In this document: piece by piece, positions 35,128 through 46,259 of the stretch
How the letters are laid out: each line of letters opens with the position of its first letter
Position numbering within the stretch: position 1 is the stretch's first letter
Source: Tachypleus tridentatus
Lineage: Eukaryota > Arthropoda > Merostomata > Xiphosura > Limulidae
Assembly (NCBI RefSeq): GCF_004210375.1
Contig: NC_134829.1
Coordinates: 57,652,107-57,716,106 of the forward strand
Reading direction: 5' to 3'
Length of the DNA: 64,000 nucleotides
Translations under genes and position numbers: made by a program
The notes under the pieces: generated by a model
What the model was told of the DNA's origin: nothing
What the model saw: the letters and a program-made list of their open reading frames with translations, nothing else
Database searches by the model: none

Positions 35128-35985
35128 ACCGAGTTTCTCCTATACTTGTAACCACCTTCAGAAATTCGTGTGACTGTAGTTTAATAAACCAAAAAGGATT
35201 AGCATTTAATACAATGCATACACTGCCTCGATATGGGTTGTGCTCTAAAGGTATTCGAGTAATCATGGTACGTTTGACGAACTACCTGATATGTAATTTT
35301 TAATCGTGTTTCGATAGTGTTTCTGAGCTATTTTTTTTTTAAACGCGTGAATAAGTTGAATCGTTGTTACAAGAACCTTGTTTGAGGTTATGATAATGTC
35401 CTCACCTGGTTGTTTAGGAAATATATAGAGATCACGACCTCTTCAGTGTTTATTGAGAATTACCAGTCATGCTGTATCAACTAATCACATGAGATAAATA
35501 TAGGATGTATCGTTCTTTCACCCATACGTGTTTCTTTGAAATCACTTTCAGATCTACTAGTTTGCAATATGCGTTATCATCTCCAACTTACAAGTGATGG
35601 ATATGAGCAAAGGCAACTATTCAACATCATTCACCACTAACTATTTGATCTTCTTTATTTTTACCTAACGGTGGAATGGCCAATCACATCATAACTCTCC
35701 CACGTCTGAGAAGGTTTATATTTTCGTTTATTTGAATTGGAAATAAACGACCTACAGATAGCGAATAAAATGTCTTTACAAACAGGATATGAAAGTCTAA
35801 CGTGGTAGAGAAGCGACTGCCTCTTAAACAGCAATGTTTTCTTGAAGATTATTTGTTATGTTTATCAATTTTGTCTGATTTCTTTACTTTTATAAAACTT
35901 CTTCATTCAGTAAAGTTGGTGTGTGATGCTTCGTGACTTATTGTCATGATCGAATCTTCTGTGTCACGTACAAAAAAGCTAAGTA
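35128..35985 (+). repeat. Right part of the old tRNA-array unit; array edge
   Basis: It resumes the array spacer after the Penelope-like insertion (accgagtttctcctatacttgtaacc) and stays alignable, at clearly lower identity, through gaatcttctgtgtcacgtac near 35970. After this the unit homology stops. The tRNA-proximal second half of the unit is absent. Confidence 0.8.
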
Positions 35986-36320
35986 TGCAAAAAACAACAT
36001 CATTTAACAGAATGTCCGAAGTATCTGCACATCACGTGACATCAAAGAGGTAATACACAGTTACGAGCACGAGTTGCAAGTTATGAAAAAATCAAGTTTT
36101 CAAATTCATTATAAATTATTATTTTTCTTATTACATTTTATTAGTTTTTTTACATTTTAATATGAAAATAGTAATTACGAAACGCTAATTTACTTATAAA
36201 TTATTTATTTCGCTTAAATTTTAGTGATTTAAATAATTTATTGTCTATATATTAAATTATATTAAAGTTCCAATTTTGCGTATTTTAAAATGAGATGAAT
36301 TGAGACTTCTTCCTTTATAC
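35986..36320. other. AT-rich unique sequence, nothing recognised
   Basis: Very AT-rich with no open frame, RNA gene or element end that I can identify. Confidence 0.6.
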
Positions 36321-36506
36321 CAGTGATTCCCATCAGGGATGCTCGCACCCCTTGAGGGTGAGAGAGATAGCGTTCCAGAGGTAGTGAAATAATATTTGTT
36401 TTGTCCACCTTCACCTTTATTGTTAAATAAATAATTATTGTGAGGGGTGCGAGAACATATTAAATTTTTTAGGGATGCGAGGCATAAAAAAGGTTGGGAA
36501 CCACTG
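36321..36506. mobile_element. hAT-type MITE, 186 bp
   Basis: Terminal inverted repeats CAGTGATTCCCA and TGGGAACCACTG match the hAT CAGTG(G)TTCCCA style. The flanking 8-bp repeats are ctttatac (36313-36320) and ctttatgc (36507-36514), one mismatch. Inner inverted segments (gctcgcacccc and ggggtgcgag) extend the palindrome. There is no coding capacity. Confidence 0.85.
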
Positions 36507-36774
36507 CTTTATGCCATGAAAGAGGTCAACGTAACATTCAAGATTTTTTTTTTAATACTATTATACATATAACATTTATTATTCAGAAAATTTCTCATGT
36601 AAGAAATACTTATGGTTTAAAGGCTATATTATGTAACAAAATGTTTTAGTTAGTAATAAAGCTTTTTTTTAGTAGGAAAAAGCGAAAATCAACTCTTAGA
36701 AAGGAAACACTTTGATTATGTACGATATATTAGACTGCTTCCGTATGAATTAATTGCAAGCTCATGATATCATA

Positions 36775-37043
36775 GGCCCAGCTTGGCCAGGTGGTTTAGG
36801 CGCTCGATTCGTAATTTGAATGTCGCGGTTTCAAATTCCCATTGCACCAAATATGCTCGCCCTTTCAGCCGTGGGGCATAATAATATGGCGGTCAATTCC
36901 ACTGTTCGTTGGTAAAAGAGTAGCCCACAAATTGGCGGTGGGTGGTGACGACTAGCTGCCTTCCCTCTACTCTCTAATTAGGAACGGCTAGCGCAGATAG
37001 CCCTCGTGCAGCTTTGCGCGCAATTCAAAAAAAAGAAACAAAT
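36775..37043 (+). mobile_element. tRNA-derived SINE, near full length
   Basis: The head has A-box-like (tggccaggtggtttaggcgc) and B-box-like (ggtttcaaattccc) sequences. The body contains gctcgccctttcagccgtgg, and the tail contains ggctagcgcagatagccctc followed by an A-rich end. I recall this body from horseshoe-crab genomes, which is the main clue to the host. Copy-number support in this window comes from the fragments at 37232, 37946, 46196 and 62154. Confidence 0.85.
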
Positions 37044-37231
37044 TGACGTCATACTTAGCTGATAGAAAAATACTAAATGTTCTTTCAACATATATTGTAG
37101 AAACATGGCTTCCATTTCTTATATGGACAATACTCCTTTGTTGTTAACTTGAAATGTTTATTTAAGGACATGGGTTTGTTTTGTGGTAGAACTAGAGATT
37201 TAGGACCAGGCAGGACGAACTATAATACAGG

Positions 37232-37430
37232 TAATTGTTTTGTTTTTTGTTTTTCACGCAAAGCTACTCGAGGGCTATCTGTGCTAGCTGTCCCCAATTT
37301 AAAAGTGTAAGACTAGAGGAAAGGCAGCTAGTCATCACCAACTCTTGGCTACTCTTTTACCAGTGGACAGTGGGATTGACCATCACATAATGACCCCACG
37401 GCTGAAAGGGCGAGCATGTTTGGCAAATGC
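37232..37430 (-). mobile_element. SINE fragment without tRNA head
   Basis: Reverse complement of the body and tail of the SINE at 36775-37043, from agggctatctgtgctagc to cgagcatgtttggc. The tRNA-like head is missing. Confidence 0.85.
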
Positions 37431-37520
37431 TTTTGGTACTTAATAAATATTTCCATATTTGGGATTAAGTAAGAAAAGAAATTTTAATGGAAACCATTAA
37501 TAAAATCACTATACATATAT

Positions 37521-37803
37521 ATGTAGCTAAGCCTGCCACACAATATTTATAATGTAGCTAAGCCTGCCACACAAGATTTATATATGTAGCTAAGCCTTCC
37601 ACACAAGATTTATATATGTAGCTAAGCCTTCCACACAAGATTTATATATGTAGCTAAGCCTCTCACACAAAATTTATATATGTAGCTAAGCCTCCACAAA
37701 AAATTTATATATGTAGCTAAGCCTCCACACTATATTTATATATGTAGATAAGCCTGACACACAATATTTATATATGTAGCTAAGTCTGCTACACAATATT
37801 TTA
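37521..37803. repeat. Minisatellite, nine ~32-bp copies
   Basis: Nine units begin atgtagctaagcc (one reads atgtagataagcc and one atgtagctaagtc), followed by a variable cacacaatatttatat segment, with period 31-33 bp. Units differ mainly at the base pair after gcc and at one or two deletions. Confidence 0.95.
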
Positions 37804-37945
37804 TCTTCTTTACAGATGTTAAATTTCTAAGTGCATTCACTTCTTTCCCAATATTTTTATTGAATTTTCATTTTAGGCTTTTTTCAGAGTCAGATACTGA
37901 TTTTTGTGGCTGTGTTTTAACTCAATAAAACTAGAAATAACCTAA

Positions 37946-38010
37946 ACTGTTGTGCAAAGCTACATAGGGTTATGTACAGATAGCCATCCCTAATTGTTAA
38001 CTGGTAAACA
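37946..38010 (-). mobile_element. Degenerate SINE tail
   Basis: gcaaagctacatagggttat followed by gatagccatcccta is a decayed reverse complement of the SINE 3' body. Confidence 0.55.
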
Positions 38011-38069
38011 AGAAGTGACAACTTTGGTTTCTTTTATCTGACCAAGTAAAGAAATTTATCCATCATTCT

Positions 38070-38178
38070 TACAATGCATCTACAACTTGAAAGTGTGAGG
38101 GGTATTTTTGTGATAATGAGTTACAAACTATGAATCCCTAAAGTTACAGTCTGTGTACATTAACCACTAGGATGATGC
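38070..38178 (-). mobile_element. tRNA-like SINE head, second family
   Basis: On the minus strand ctagtggttaatg (A-box-like) and gggattcatagtttg (B-box-like) are 30 bp apart, followed by an AT-rich body. Related heads occur at 39675, 39731 and 43532. No defined end is visible. Confidence 0.45.
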
Positions 38179-38179
38179 T

Positions 38180-39670
38180 TTTACAAAGACTTTTTTGTAC
38201 TTCCCTGTTCTTTGGATTGTACAATACCTAAAACCCAAAACTAAACCCAACTAAAAGTAGTACAGCAGAACCCTTTAACTACACTATTTTCAAACTGTTT
38301 AAAAACTAATATCATAGCACTTGTCCTAACATGTAGTTGGTCAAGTAAAAGGTTGGTTTGAATTTTAATAGAGTTGGTAGTTTTAAGGGAAGTTATTTTT
38401 AATATTAGAATACATTTATTAACCATTAAAGAGATACCAAAATGATTTAAATTAGTTGATATTAAATAAGTGAGGAAAATTTTCATTCACCCAAAAGAAC
38501 TCCTGTGTTACCACGCATTTGTACAGGAATACAGTTAAACTAGTTTCACTCATGATTTGACAGGTACACTACAGAATCTGTACATTTAATGAAAAAAGAT
38601 TCTTTGTTTACAAGTAGAAATGTATCTGAAAACTGAAATCAGCATATATTCCTTCACAAAGAGTGCAATACTATTCACTGCATGTGAAAGTGTGAAGGGG
38701 TTATCTGTATATGAAAAACTGTGTTTTAACATTCGACCTTTCAATTTGTGTATGCTATTTAATAAAACAAATTAATTTTAAACAAATATGTACAAACAAC
38801 AAGTGATGTCCAAAGTTCAGTGTGACACATATGATGTGTTATACCTGTCACATCAAGTTATTTCGAAAATTATGTGGCACGTGTGTTACACTCTATTATG
38901 TCCATCTTAGCTGGGTCGCAAACAAACACAATACAGAATTATTCTTATGCTTATTTATAGTGAATTTCATTTTTATGCAGCTACTAGGTTTTAAGTCTTG
39001 TGTGATTAAATGGATATCTTTCTAAAGTCATTATTATTATAATCACTGTTTTAGAATGTTTCTGTTAGTATTATTTAATTATAAAAAAATACTGTTAAAC
39101 AACTGTTCAGATCTTTAATTTGCTTACATTAAATATACTACTTAAGTGTATATATACATTTATATATATAGATACACACACTTTTTTGTATTGTTTGTTC
39201 ACCGTTAGCCATGATCCAATTCTCAAACTTATTTTTTTATTACTCTAACACAGAACACGATGTTTGGCTGACAATGAGAAACAAATCTATATTACTGGGA
39301 AGGCAAGGCCAGGAAGCTGAAACTTTAAGTACTTGTTCTGTTATATGTATTTGAGGACATATAATATGTGGTAATTATTTATAAGTGCACATATAGAATT
39401 ATGAGAATTTGATAAACTTCCTAAAAAAGTTACAGATGCTATATTCCTTAAAAAGGTTCTTAATTCTGAGCTCATATGCTGTCACCTCATTGAGCTTGCA
39501 AATGAGACAACCACACAGACAAAGTTCCAACTGTGGAAAGGATATATGGAATGAAAAATATGAAGAGCTATATCTCAAGAGCTGACAGGTCTGAAAGAAG
39601 AAATTGATGGATTACCTTTGTCATGTCTGTACACTCACAGACAAAAACACAACATTATTTTTTTTTACAA
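38180..39670. other. AT-rich unique sequence
   Basis: Short open frames such as 38241-38486 and 38822-39025 have no recognisable motif and biased AT-rich composition. I see no gene here. Confidence 0.55.
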
Positions 39671-39674
39671 CAAT

Positions 39675-39733
39675 GGAATGCAAACCACGGACTCTCAAAT
39701 TCACAATCCTGCATAATAACCACTAGGTCTAGT
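39675..39733 (-). mobile_element. tRNA-like SINE head remnant
   Basis: Minus strand shows cctagtggttattatgc and gagtccgtggtttgcattcc, spaced as tRNA A and B boxes. Confidence 0.45.
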
Positions 39734-39796
39734 CTAGCCTAAAGAATAACAGTTAACAGGTTAGACAGTGAATCTGAGGATCCATGGTTTGCATCT
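39731..39796 (+). mobile_element. tRNA-like SINE head remnant
   Basis: The plus strand carries a degenerate A box (tagcctaaagaataac) and gaggatccatggtttgcatc. It faces the minus-strand copy at 39675-39733, so the two form a head-to-head pair. Confidence 0.4.
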
Positions 39797-39799
39797 CAT

Positions 39800-40357
39800 T
39801 GCTGCAAAGAAACTAATTAAAAATTCACAGAAATATACCATTTGAATGTGTTTTTTGTTTTACAGATGAGCTACAGCTAGAGAAAATGTTAAGAAAAGCT
39901 TAAATCATTTATGCATGCAAAATTATTTAGTATTTAGCACAATAAATAATGTAAAACAAATTGGTATACTTTAGAAAATAAATTTCAAAACTTGTTTACC
40001 TGCAGCTTCTTCAGAGGATCGTTGTCTAGTGGAGTGGCCTGTCTTTACTTAGTTCAAATAAAGGCATTTTCTCACTGGATATTGAAAACTGTTAGAAAAG
40101 GAATGATAAAAACGGTCCTGGGATGGTGTTTGAAGTATATATATAGATTTTTGTGACTTAAGTTTGTAAGTGGATAAATTCTTTTTACATGTATTTAAAA
40201 TAAGTTATGGCTCATTTACATAAGCACGTGGAATGCAAAAAAGAATATATGGGAAGAAACTGAAGCTTATAAAAATTAAAAATAGTTTTTATACTGTTTA
40301 GGTTAACTGTACTATATTAAAAACAGTGTTCAAAATGCAACTCGAGTGATTATGTTC
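39800..40357. other. Unique sequence, nothing recognised
   Basis: AT-rich with no element ends or coding signal found. Confidence 0.5.
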
Positions 40358-40359
40358 TA

Positions 40360-40599
40360 CAGGGTGTTTGGAAAGTCACCGTGCAGTTTTGTAACCATAT
40401 TTTATTCAGTCTATTTCAAGCCAGCAACTGATAGCGGTGTTTACAAACAAAATAAGAAGGATCCAGGCCTGTATTGATACCAACGAGGGATACTTTCAAC
40501 ATTGTTTATGATTGTCATTCATATTTACCTCCTGTATTCTATATTTAAACACGTCTGTTAATAAATATATATGTGCACAGTGACTTTCCAAACACCCTG
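40360..40599 (+). mobile_element. mariner/Tc1-type MITE, 240 bp
   Basis: Terminal inverted repeats of about 19 bp (cagggtgtttggaaagtcac and its complement) sit between TA dinucleotides at 40358-40359 and 40600-40601. Internally a frame reads RRIQACIDTNEGYFQHCL then stop, which resembles the C-terminus of mariner-group transposases. It therefore looks like an internally deleted autonomous element. Confidence 0.82.
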
Positions 40600-40601
40600 T
40601 A

Positions 40602-41267
40602 TTATTCAACACTATTTCCACAACATGTTAAGATTCTGTAATAAATGGTGGGGCAATCACAGCCCAAGCATCTTGATGCATTTTCCAATACCACGTATGA
40701 AGTTTGGCTACCAAGACCATCTTTAAGTAGAACAAAGGCCCACAAATCTATTGGAGTTGCACCTTAGGATGTGATAAGCATGTGTTGAACAGTTTTACTG
40801 CAATTTCAATTTCTTTGGCCATCTTTCTCCAAGAAACAGTATCAATTTCAGAGCATAACTGGAAACATGTTAACTCGTAGCTTATATGCCTTCATCAGCC
40901 TCAAATCCTTAATTATTATATTGTCAACAGTACTAGGAAATGCATGCATCATGATAGCTTTTTCTGTATGTCAAAGCATTCTCTATTCTCTTTTGTAGCA
41001 ATCACCTTCATTTCATGTATGAAGACACTGCTGTTGTTACAAAATAAGTAACATCCAATAATAATTTATTCAACGTCACTCAAATAGTATTTAAATTGGT
41101 TTTGCAATAACATTTTATAGCTAAATATTTAACTCTGTAAACGACATGAAAACAGAAATCAAATTCATAGAAAATTATAATAAAGAAAAAAAGCAAAGTT
41201 GAGTCAGTACTTACCTAATAAACAAGGTTACACTACATATCAAAATCTGCTTCATTTCAAAAGTAGA
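40602..41267. other. Unique sequence, nothing recognised
   Basis: No convincing open frame, RNA or repeat signature. Confidence 0.5.
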
Positions 41268-41568
41268 AACACTAAATTCAGAACATAATAAATTGTACAA
41301 TATTATACTGTAAGATTAGACTAACACTAAATTCAGAACAAAATAAATTGTACCATATTATACTGTAAGATTAGACTAACACTAAATTCAGTAAGATTAG
41401 ACTAACACTAAATTCAGAACATAATAAATTGTACAATATTATACTGTAAGATTAGACTAACACTATATTCAGAACAAAATAAATTGTACAATATTATACT
41501 GTAAGATTAGACTAACACTAAATTCAGAACAAAATAAATTGTACCATATTATACTGTAAGATTAGACT
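41268..41568. repeat. Tandem repeat, ~57-bp unit, about 5.5 copies
   Basis: The unit acactaaattcagaacataa...gtaagattagacta repeats five times, with one shortened copy near 41381-41406 that lacks the middle. Copies differ by one to three bases. Confidence 0.92.
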
Positions 41569-43530
41569 TTTTGGTGATTATTTCTACAGAAAATTTTAGT
41601 AGAATATGTTTAGATAAATGTAACTGAATACAAAAAATATTTCAATAAATAATCAAGAATAGGATACTTTAAAGGAAATAATAACACATCCTACAAATGA
41701 GAGAGTTAGCAACACAGGATCACACAAAAAAGATGCAATAGATTAGAAAAAAATAGTAATCAAAGCTCGAGCACTTTCAGATACTTAACTATTCTTTTCT
41801 ATGAGAATAAAACAAAATGAAGAAAAGATAACGATTCGAAAATGTTCCAGTAGTTGGTGTTTCGTTTTTGAAATCGGTATCAGCATCTCAACCATTCTTA
41901 CTGCATATCTATAGATATTTATTCAGTTGTTTCTCAATTTAAATAAAAAGGAAAAAACTATTTTAATGGATTTGTCCAAGTCCAAGAAAGAATTTACAAA
42001 CTAAAAACACAAACCATACAACTAAAGCTAATAACTAGTCAAACTAACATGTTAAAACAAGTAAAGAAAACTTTACAAAAAACCAAGTAAATGTAGGGAT
42101 ATCAGTCCTTCACAAACAATGTAAACACAATGATTTTTAAATTATACCCAAAACTGGAGACTTTTGAATAGTTCACTATTCTTCTATAGAAGAATAAAGT
42201 GTTATGTTTAAAGACTGTAATGAAATGTATACACAGGAATGTCGATATCACGTAAACAGGATGTCCAATACAAGTTAGCCTTGAGAACTAGCAAATCATA
42301 ATTTAGAGTCATTGGTAACACATTCAGCTTGTACCAAAAAGTGTGTACAGTACATAAGGGTTAAATGTGATAACATTTATAAGAAATGTTAACCTCTTGG
42401 AGTTGTATGCATTTCCTTGCAATTCCTGTTATGAACCACTACCATAGTCCGTGATTCAAATAACCTTGGTATGAAAATGTAGTTAATAAAACAAATTTTA
42501 ACTTTAAAAGGAAATATTTAAAACAATCCTCAATTTCCACAAGTAAGAAAATTATGACATTTGTTCTGTCAGTATCTTTTCTAATTTATTTACCAAGAAA
42601 TATGGAATTCATACTGTAAATATTACTCAAGTAAAGCAATTTTTATAACCTTCAATATTATTTGTTTAGAAAACCATAAACATCCTCTCTTTCATAAATA
42701 GCCAAGTTTTCTTTGACATTGCATATTATCTATTACCACTAGAAAAATGAAACTTATAATCTATTAAATGACATACTATATTATGCTGTTTTCTTAAGAG
42801 AGAGTTGTCTATTTCATCAACCAGTTTTAACTTCCTCTCATGGGAATCACCTAAATGATTTTAACGGCTCCTACTGTACTATTAGAAAGCAAGACAAATA
42901 ACAATATTTATGTGGCATTGTGTGCTTTTTGCAAGTTATTATTGTGTGTTCTTGGGCACAGTATTTAATTAAATAAATTATTTAATGTAGTAGAACCATT
43001 AGTATAAAAAGTAGGTTTATATTTCATCAACAGTAAACAGCAAGATGAAACCAACGTATAGAGAACTGATGCTTTTAAAACTGTTTCTTTGTTTCATTTA
43101 AAAAGTATAAAATAGAGTGCTTTAAAAAACAAAACGTACCAATGTAATGGAAGGATTCAATTCAGTGAAATTCATCCTACTAGTATAACAACAGTGGTAG
43201 CTCTCAATGTCAGGAGAATCAACACTAAGAACAGTTGTTGGTTGGGTCAAGAAACACTAATTCATCTCTTATATGATAAACATCATCTTTATAAGGAATA
43301 AGCAAGATAAACAGTTAACAACAAAACTCATACAGTCAGCTTTTTAAGTAGTTGATTAGGTGGTATGTGAAAAGCTACACAAAGAACTATATGGTCCAAA
43401 CCAAAGGAGATTCAACTAATTGACAGAAATCACCATTATGTCTTGAGTTATTCTGTTCAGAAAATAAGATCAGAGTTGTTACTTTTATAATTCACACACA
43501 ATCCAAAAGCACAAAGAATGATTTTACACA
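41569..43530. other. AT-rich unique sequence
   Basis: I found no open frame of note, no RNA gene and no clear mobile element in about 2 kb. Confidence 0.5.
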
Positions 43531-43531
43531 G

Positions 43532-43592
43532 TTTGATGCAAACTATGGACTCAAGTTATAGTATGGTAAGCTAATGACTAGGCCAAGCCCAG
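43532..43592 (-). mobile_element. tRNA-like SINE head remnant
   Basis: On the minus strand cttggcctagtcattagc and gagtccatagtttgcatc stand at A-box and B-box spacing. It abuts the downstream end of the LINE fossil at 43600-44260. Confidence 0.5.
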
Positions 43593-43599
43593 CATTTGA

Positions 43600-44260
43600 G
43601 AATTAATCCTTTTAATAATTTACTGAAGTGTAGCTTAGATGGAGATAAGAATATAACTAAATCTCTCACTAATATAAGAACATAGCTGTTTGATATGATG
43701 AATGAAAGAAAGTTATGGTCAAAAATAAACATCAAGAATTTTGCCTTAAGGACCATGGGAAGAACAATATCACCGATATAGAGCTCAAGATTGAAGAAGA
43801 CAGAAACAAGGTGATCTCTCATTGTTGAAGTCTTCTGTGATCGTCACTGTTTCAAGTGGAATCAGGTGGTCCAAGATGGAGTGCTATCAATGGAACCCAT
43901 ACTTGGTGGCCAATAAAAAGCTGTTTGATTCAAGGAACCAAACAAGACAAGCATTAACAATCCTCTCTAAGATCTTACAGAGACAGGTTATCAAAGCTAC
44001 TGGATGATAATTAGAAGGAATTTTGGAATACTTCCCGGCTTTGGAAAAGATAGGACAATAGATTAGCACCAGGCATCAAGAAAAATGTTCTTCCTTCCAA
44101 AACTGGTAAAAAAAACAACCATAAGAAGAGCAAGAAAGAAAGATGGTGCATCATCTCATAGTGAACGTCATCTGGTCTGACTCATGCACTGCCAGACAAA
44201 TGAAGAGCAAGCTGGAGTTCCATCAGTGTTTAGGGGCAATTACAGTCATTGACATAATTG
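43600..44260 (-). mobile_element. LINE fossil, I/Jockey-type RT fragment
   Basis: Minus-strand translation shows, in order, PDDVHYEMMHHLS (about 44195-44157), SNYHPVALITCLCKILERIV and NACLVWFLESNSFLL (44010-43900), and HLVSVFFNLE (about 43812-43783). These match the GPDGIHYEMLRHL, NYRPIALTSCLCKxxERxVNxRLxWxLE and LVSVFFDLEKAYDT motifs of I/Jockey-type elements of arthropods. The catalytic KAYDTTW has been lost and several stops intervene. It is unrelated to the tRNA-targeted family. Confidence 0.75.
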
Positions 44261-45052
44261 GCCCAATAGGAAAAGAGGCAATCACTTTGTCCAAGACATG
44301 ATGGCCAAGAAAACAGAGGAACAGATGGAAGTGTTGTAAAAATAAGTTTTTGATGAGAGTATTGGAAATATTTTATACAGCAACTTTCTGGTCATATGAC
44401 TTGAATTTCCAGTAGAAGAGTTGCTAGCGGTATACTTAATTTAAGTTTCCTTTCGGCTTCAATACCTGATCTGTCAAATATGAAAGGGGTCTGCTGGAAA
44501 GCAATGTAGTTAGAAAGTGTGGGATGTCTGTAATAGGTATCTTAAGTCCATTTCTGAGCCTCCTATGCCTGCCGGCAGGCTTGAAACCCACTATGGACAA
44601 GGATATAGTGAGAAATATGTCAAAGTTTTAGGTACAAAATGAATATTTGCTTGAATGATGAATCAGTTGGTCTGTTACAACTTCCACTGTAGCATTTGAG
44701 TCGGAGTGCATCAACCATGGCTAATTTCCCTCAAAACTATAGGAAAATTATCACTGCACCATGAGTTACAATAACCCTCCAAGAAAAATGAAGGAAAACA
44801 AACAGATCATTAGAAGTAAGATATTGAGTAGGTGCCTAAAAATATGTACAAGAATAGCATCAGATACAGTTCATGAACTGAGAGCATATAGTCCACAGAA
44901 AGACCCTTCCTATCAATATCAGCACACCAGAGGGATTGCATCCTTTAACATCTCCCAAAATATACATTTAATAAATGTGGGGATACAGCAAATGTTCAAG
45001 AAGAATGTCAAGGTCTGACTGATCAGAAGTCTCCCAGTATAAATAGACACTT
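44261..45052. other. Unique sequence, no assignment
   Basis: It may include further decayed sequence of the adjacent minus-strand LINE, but I see no motif to prove it. The open frame at 44761-45018 has no recognisable features. Confidence 0.4.
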
Positions 45053-45780
45053 AGATGTCAAGCGGTGGGTAAGATAATGCAAAATGAAAATCTCAAGAAT
45101 AAATACTTAATGTCAAGTACTTCGCAATGTTATGAAGAATATAGATATGGATGTCATACAGTTAAAGGTAGGTGGAAAATAAAGATCTGAATGCCATATT
45201 TTTATAATATGAAGAATATATATATGAATTTCAAATAGCAAGACGAGAACAATACATGTACGGGTGGAAGTGGTGGATTGTACATTGAAGAATAGATATT
45301 TGGGTGTTAGATATATAGAATGGCAAGAATAGAGATTTGAGTGTCAACTAGTTAGGAAGACGTTCAATAACTTAAACCTAGATGTCAAGCGGTGGGAAAG
45401 ATAATGCAAAATGGAGATCTGAGGAATAAATACTTAGAAAATGGTATGAATAAAGATTTTGACCTGAAACAATTAGCAAGGCAATGAAAGATAGAGATAT
45501 GGATGTCAAACAGTTAAAATGAAGGTGAAAAATAAAGATTTGGATGCCAGATTTCTACAAAAATATTAAGAATATTTAAAAGTATTTCAAATAGCAAGAC
45601 AAGATGTTGGTGGAAGTTTGTGGAATCGAGATGTTGGGTGGAAGTTTGGGTGTTAGACATATAGAAGGAATAACAATTTGGGTGTTAGATATATAGAAGG
45701 ACAAGAATAGAGATTTGGGTGTTAGACATATAGAAGAACAAGAATAGAGATTTGGTTGTCAATTCGTTAGCAAGACTATG
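45053..45780. repeat. Two diverged copies of a ~330-bp block with inner short repeats
   Basis: agatgtcaagcggtggg starts both blocks (45053 and 45379), and both continue with agataatgcaaaatg, atggatgtca.acagttaaa and caaatagcaagac. The right ends contain repeated gggtgttagayatatagaa motifs (four times in the second block). Confidence 0.8.
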
Positions 45781-46195
45781 AAGAATAGACAATAATTTCT
45801 TTTCTATTCATTGAATTTGAATGTTATTGATCAAAACAAATGGTTTTAAGGTTTTGCGAAAGGGATTTTTAAAGTAAAATGTATGAGTAGGAATTTAATT
45901 CGTTGTTTTAGGCCCATCTAACCTTTCTGTTAATAGAGGTCTTGCACTTTCCTAAGAGCGGTGTTTCTTCAATTGTAAAATAAAGGTTTATTTTGTACTT
46001 GTAGAAGAAAGTTCGTTAATTCTAAACTTGTTTTGTAGACACATATAAAATAATATTACACTGTCTTAACAAAATGTATAGCACATAAGTGGATAAAGAT
46101 AAGGCTGATTATGTTATTCCTATAAGTGAACACTACGCTCTTTGTTCCTCGGTGGTTTAACTAAATGTTTACTGACCTACATTTTCAAATTACAA

Positions 46196-46258
46196 GATAA
46201 ATTAGGGGCGGCTAGCGCAGATAGCCCTCATGTACCTTTGCGCGAAATTCAAAACAAA
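46196..46258 (+). mobile_element. SINE 3' tail
   Basis: ggcggctagcgcagatagcc and tttgcgcgaaattcaaaaca match the 3' end of the SINE at 36775-37043. Confidence 0.8.
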
Positions 46259-46259
46259 C

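Noticed and set aside
37521-37803. CRISPR-like array
   Set aside because: Repeats are contiguous with no unique spacers, and the sequence is an animal genome; it is a minisatellite.
38822-39025. Possible small host gene
   Set aside because: Short AT-rich frame without conserved motif, splice context or neighbouring exons.
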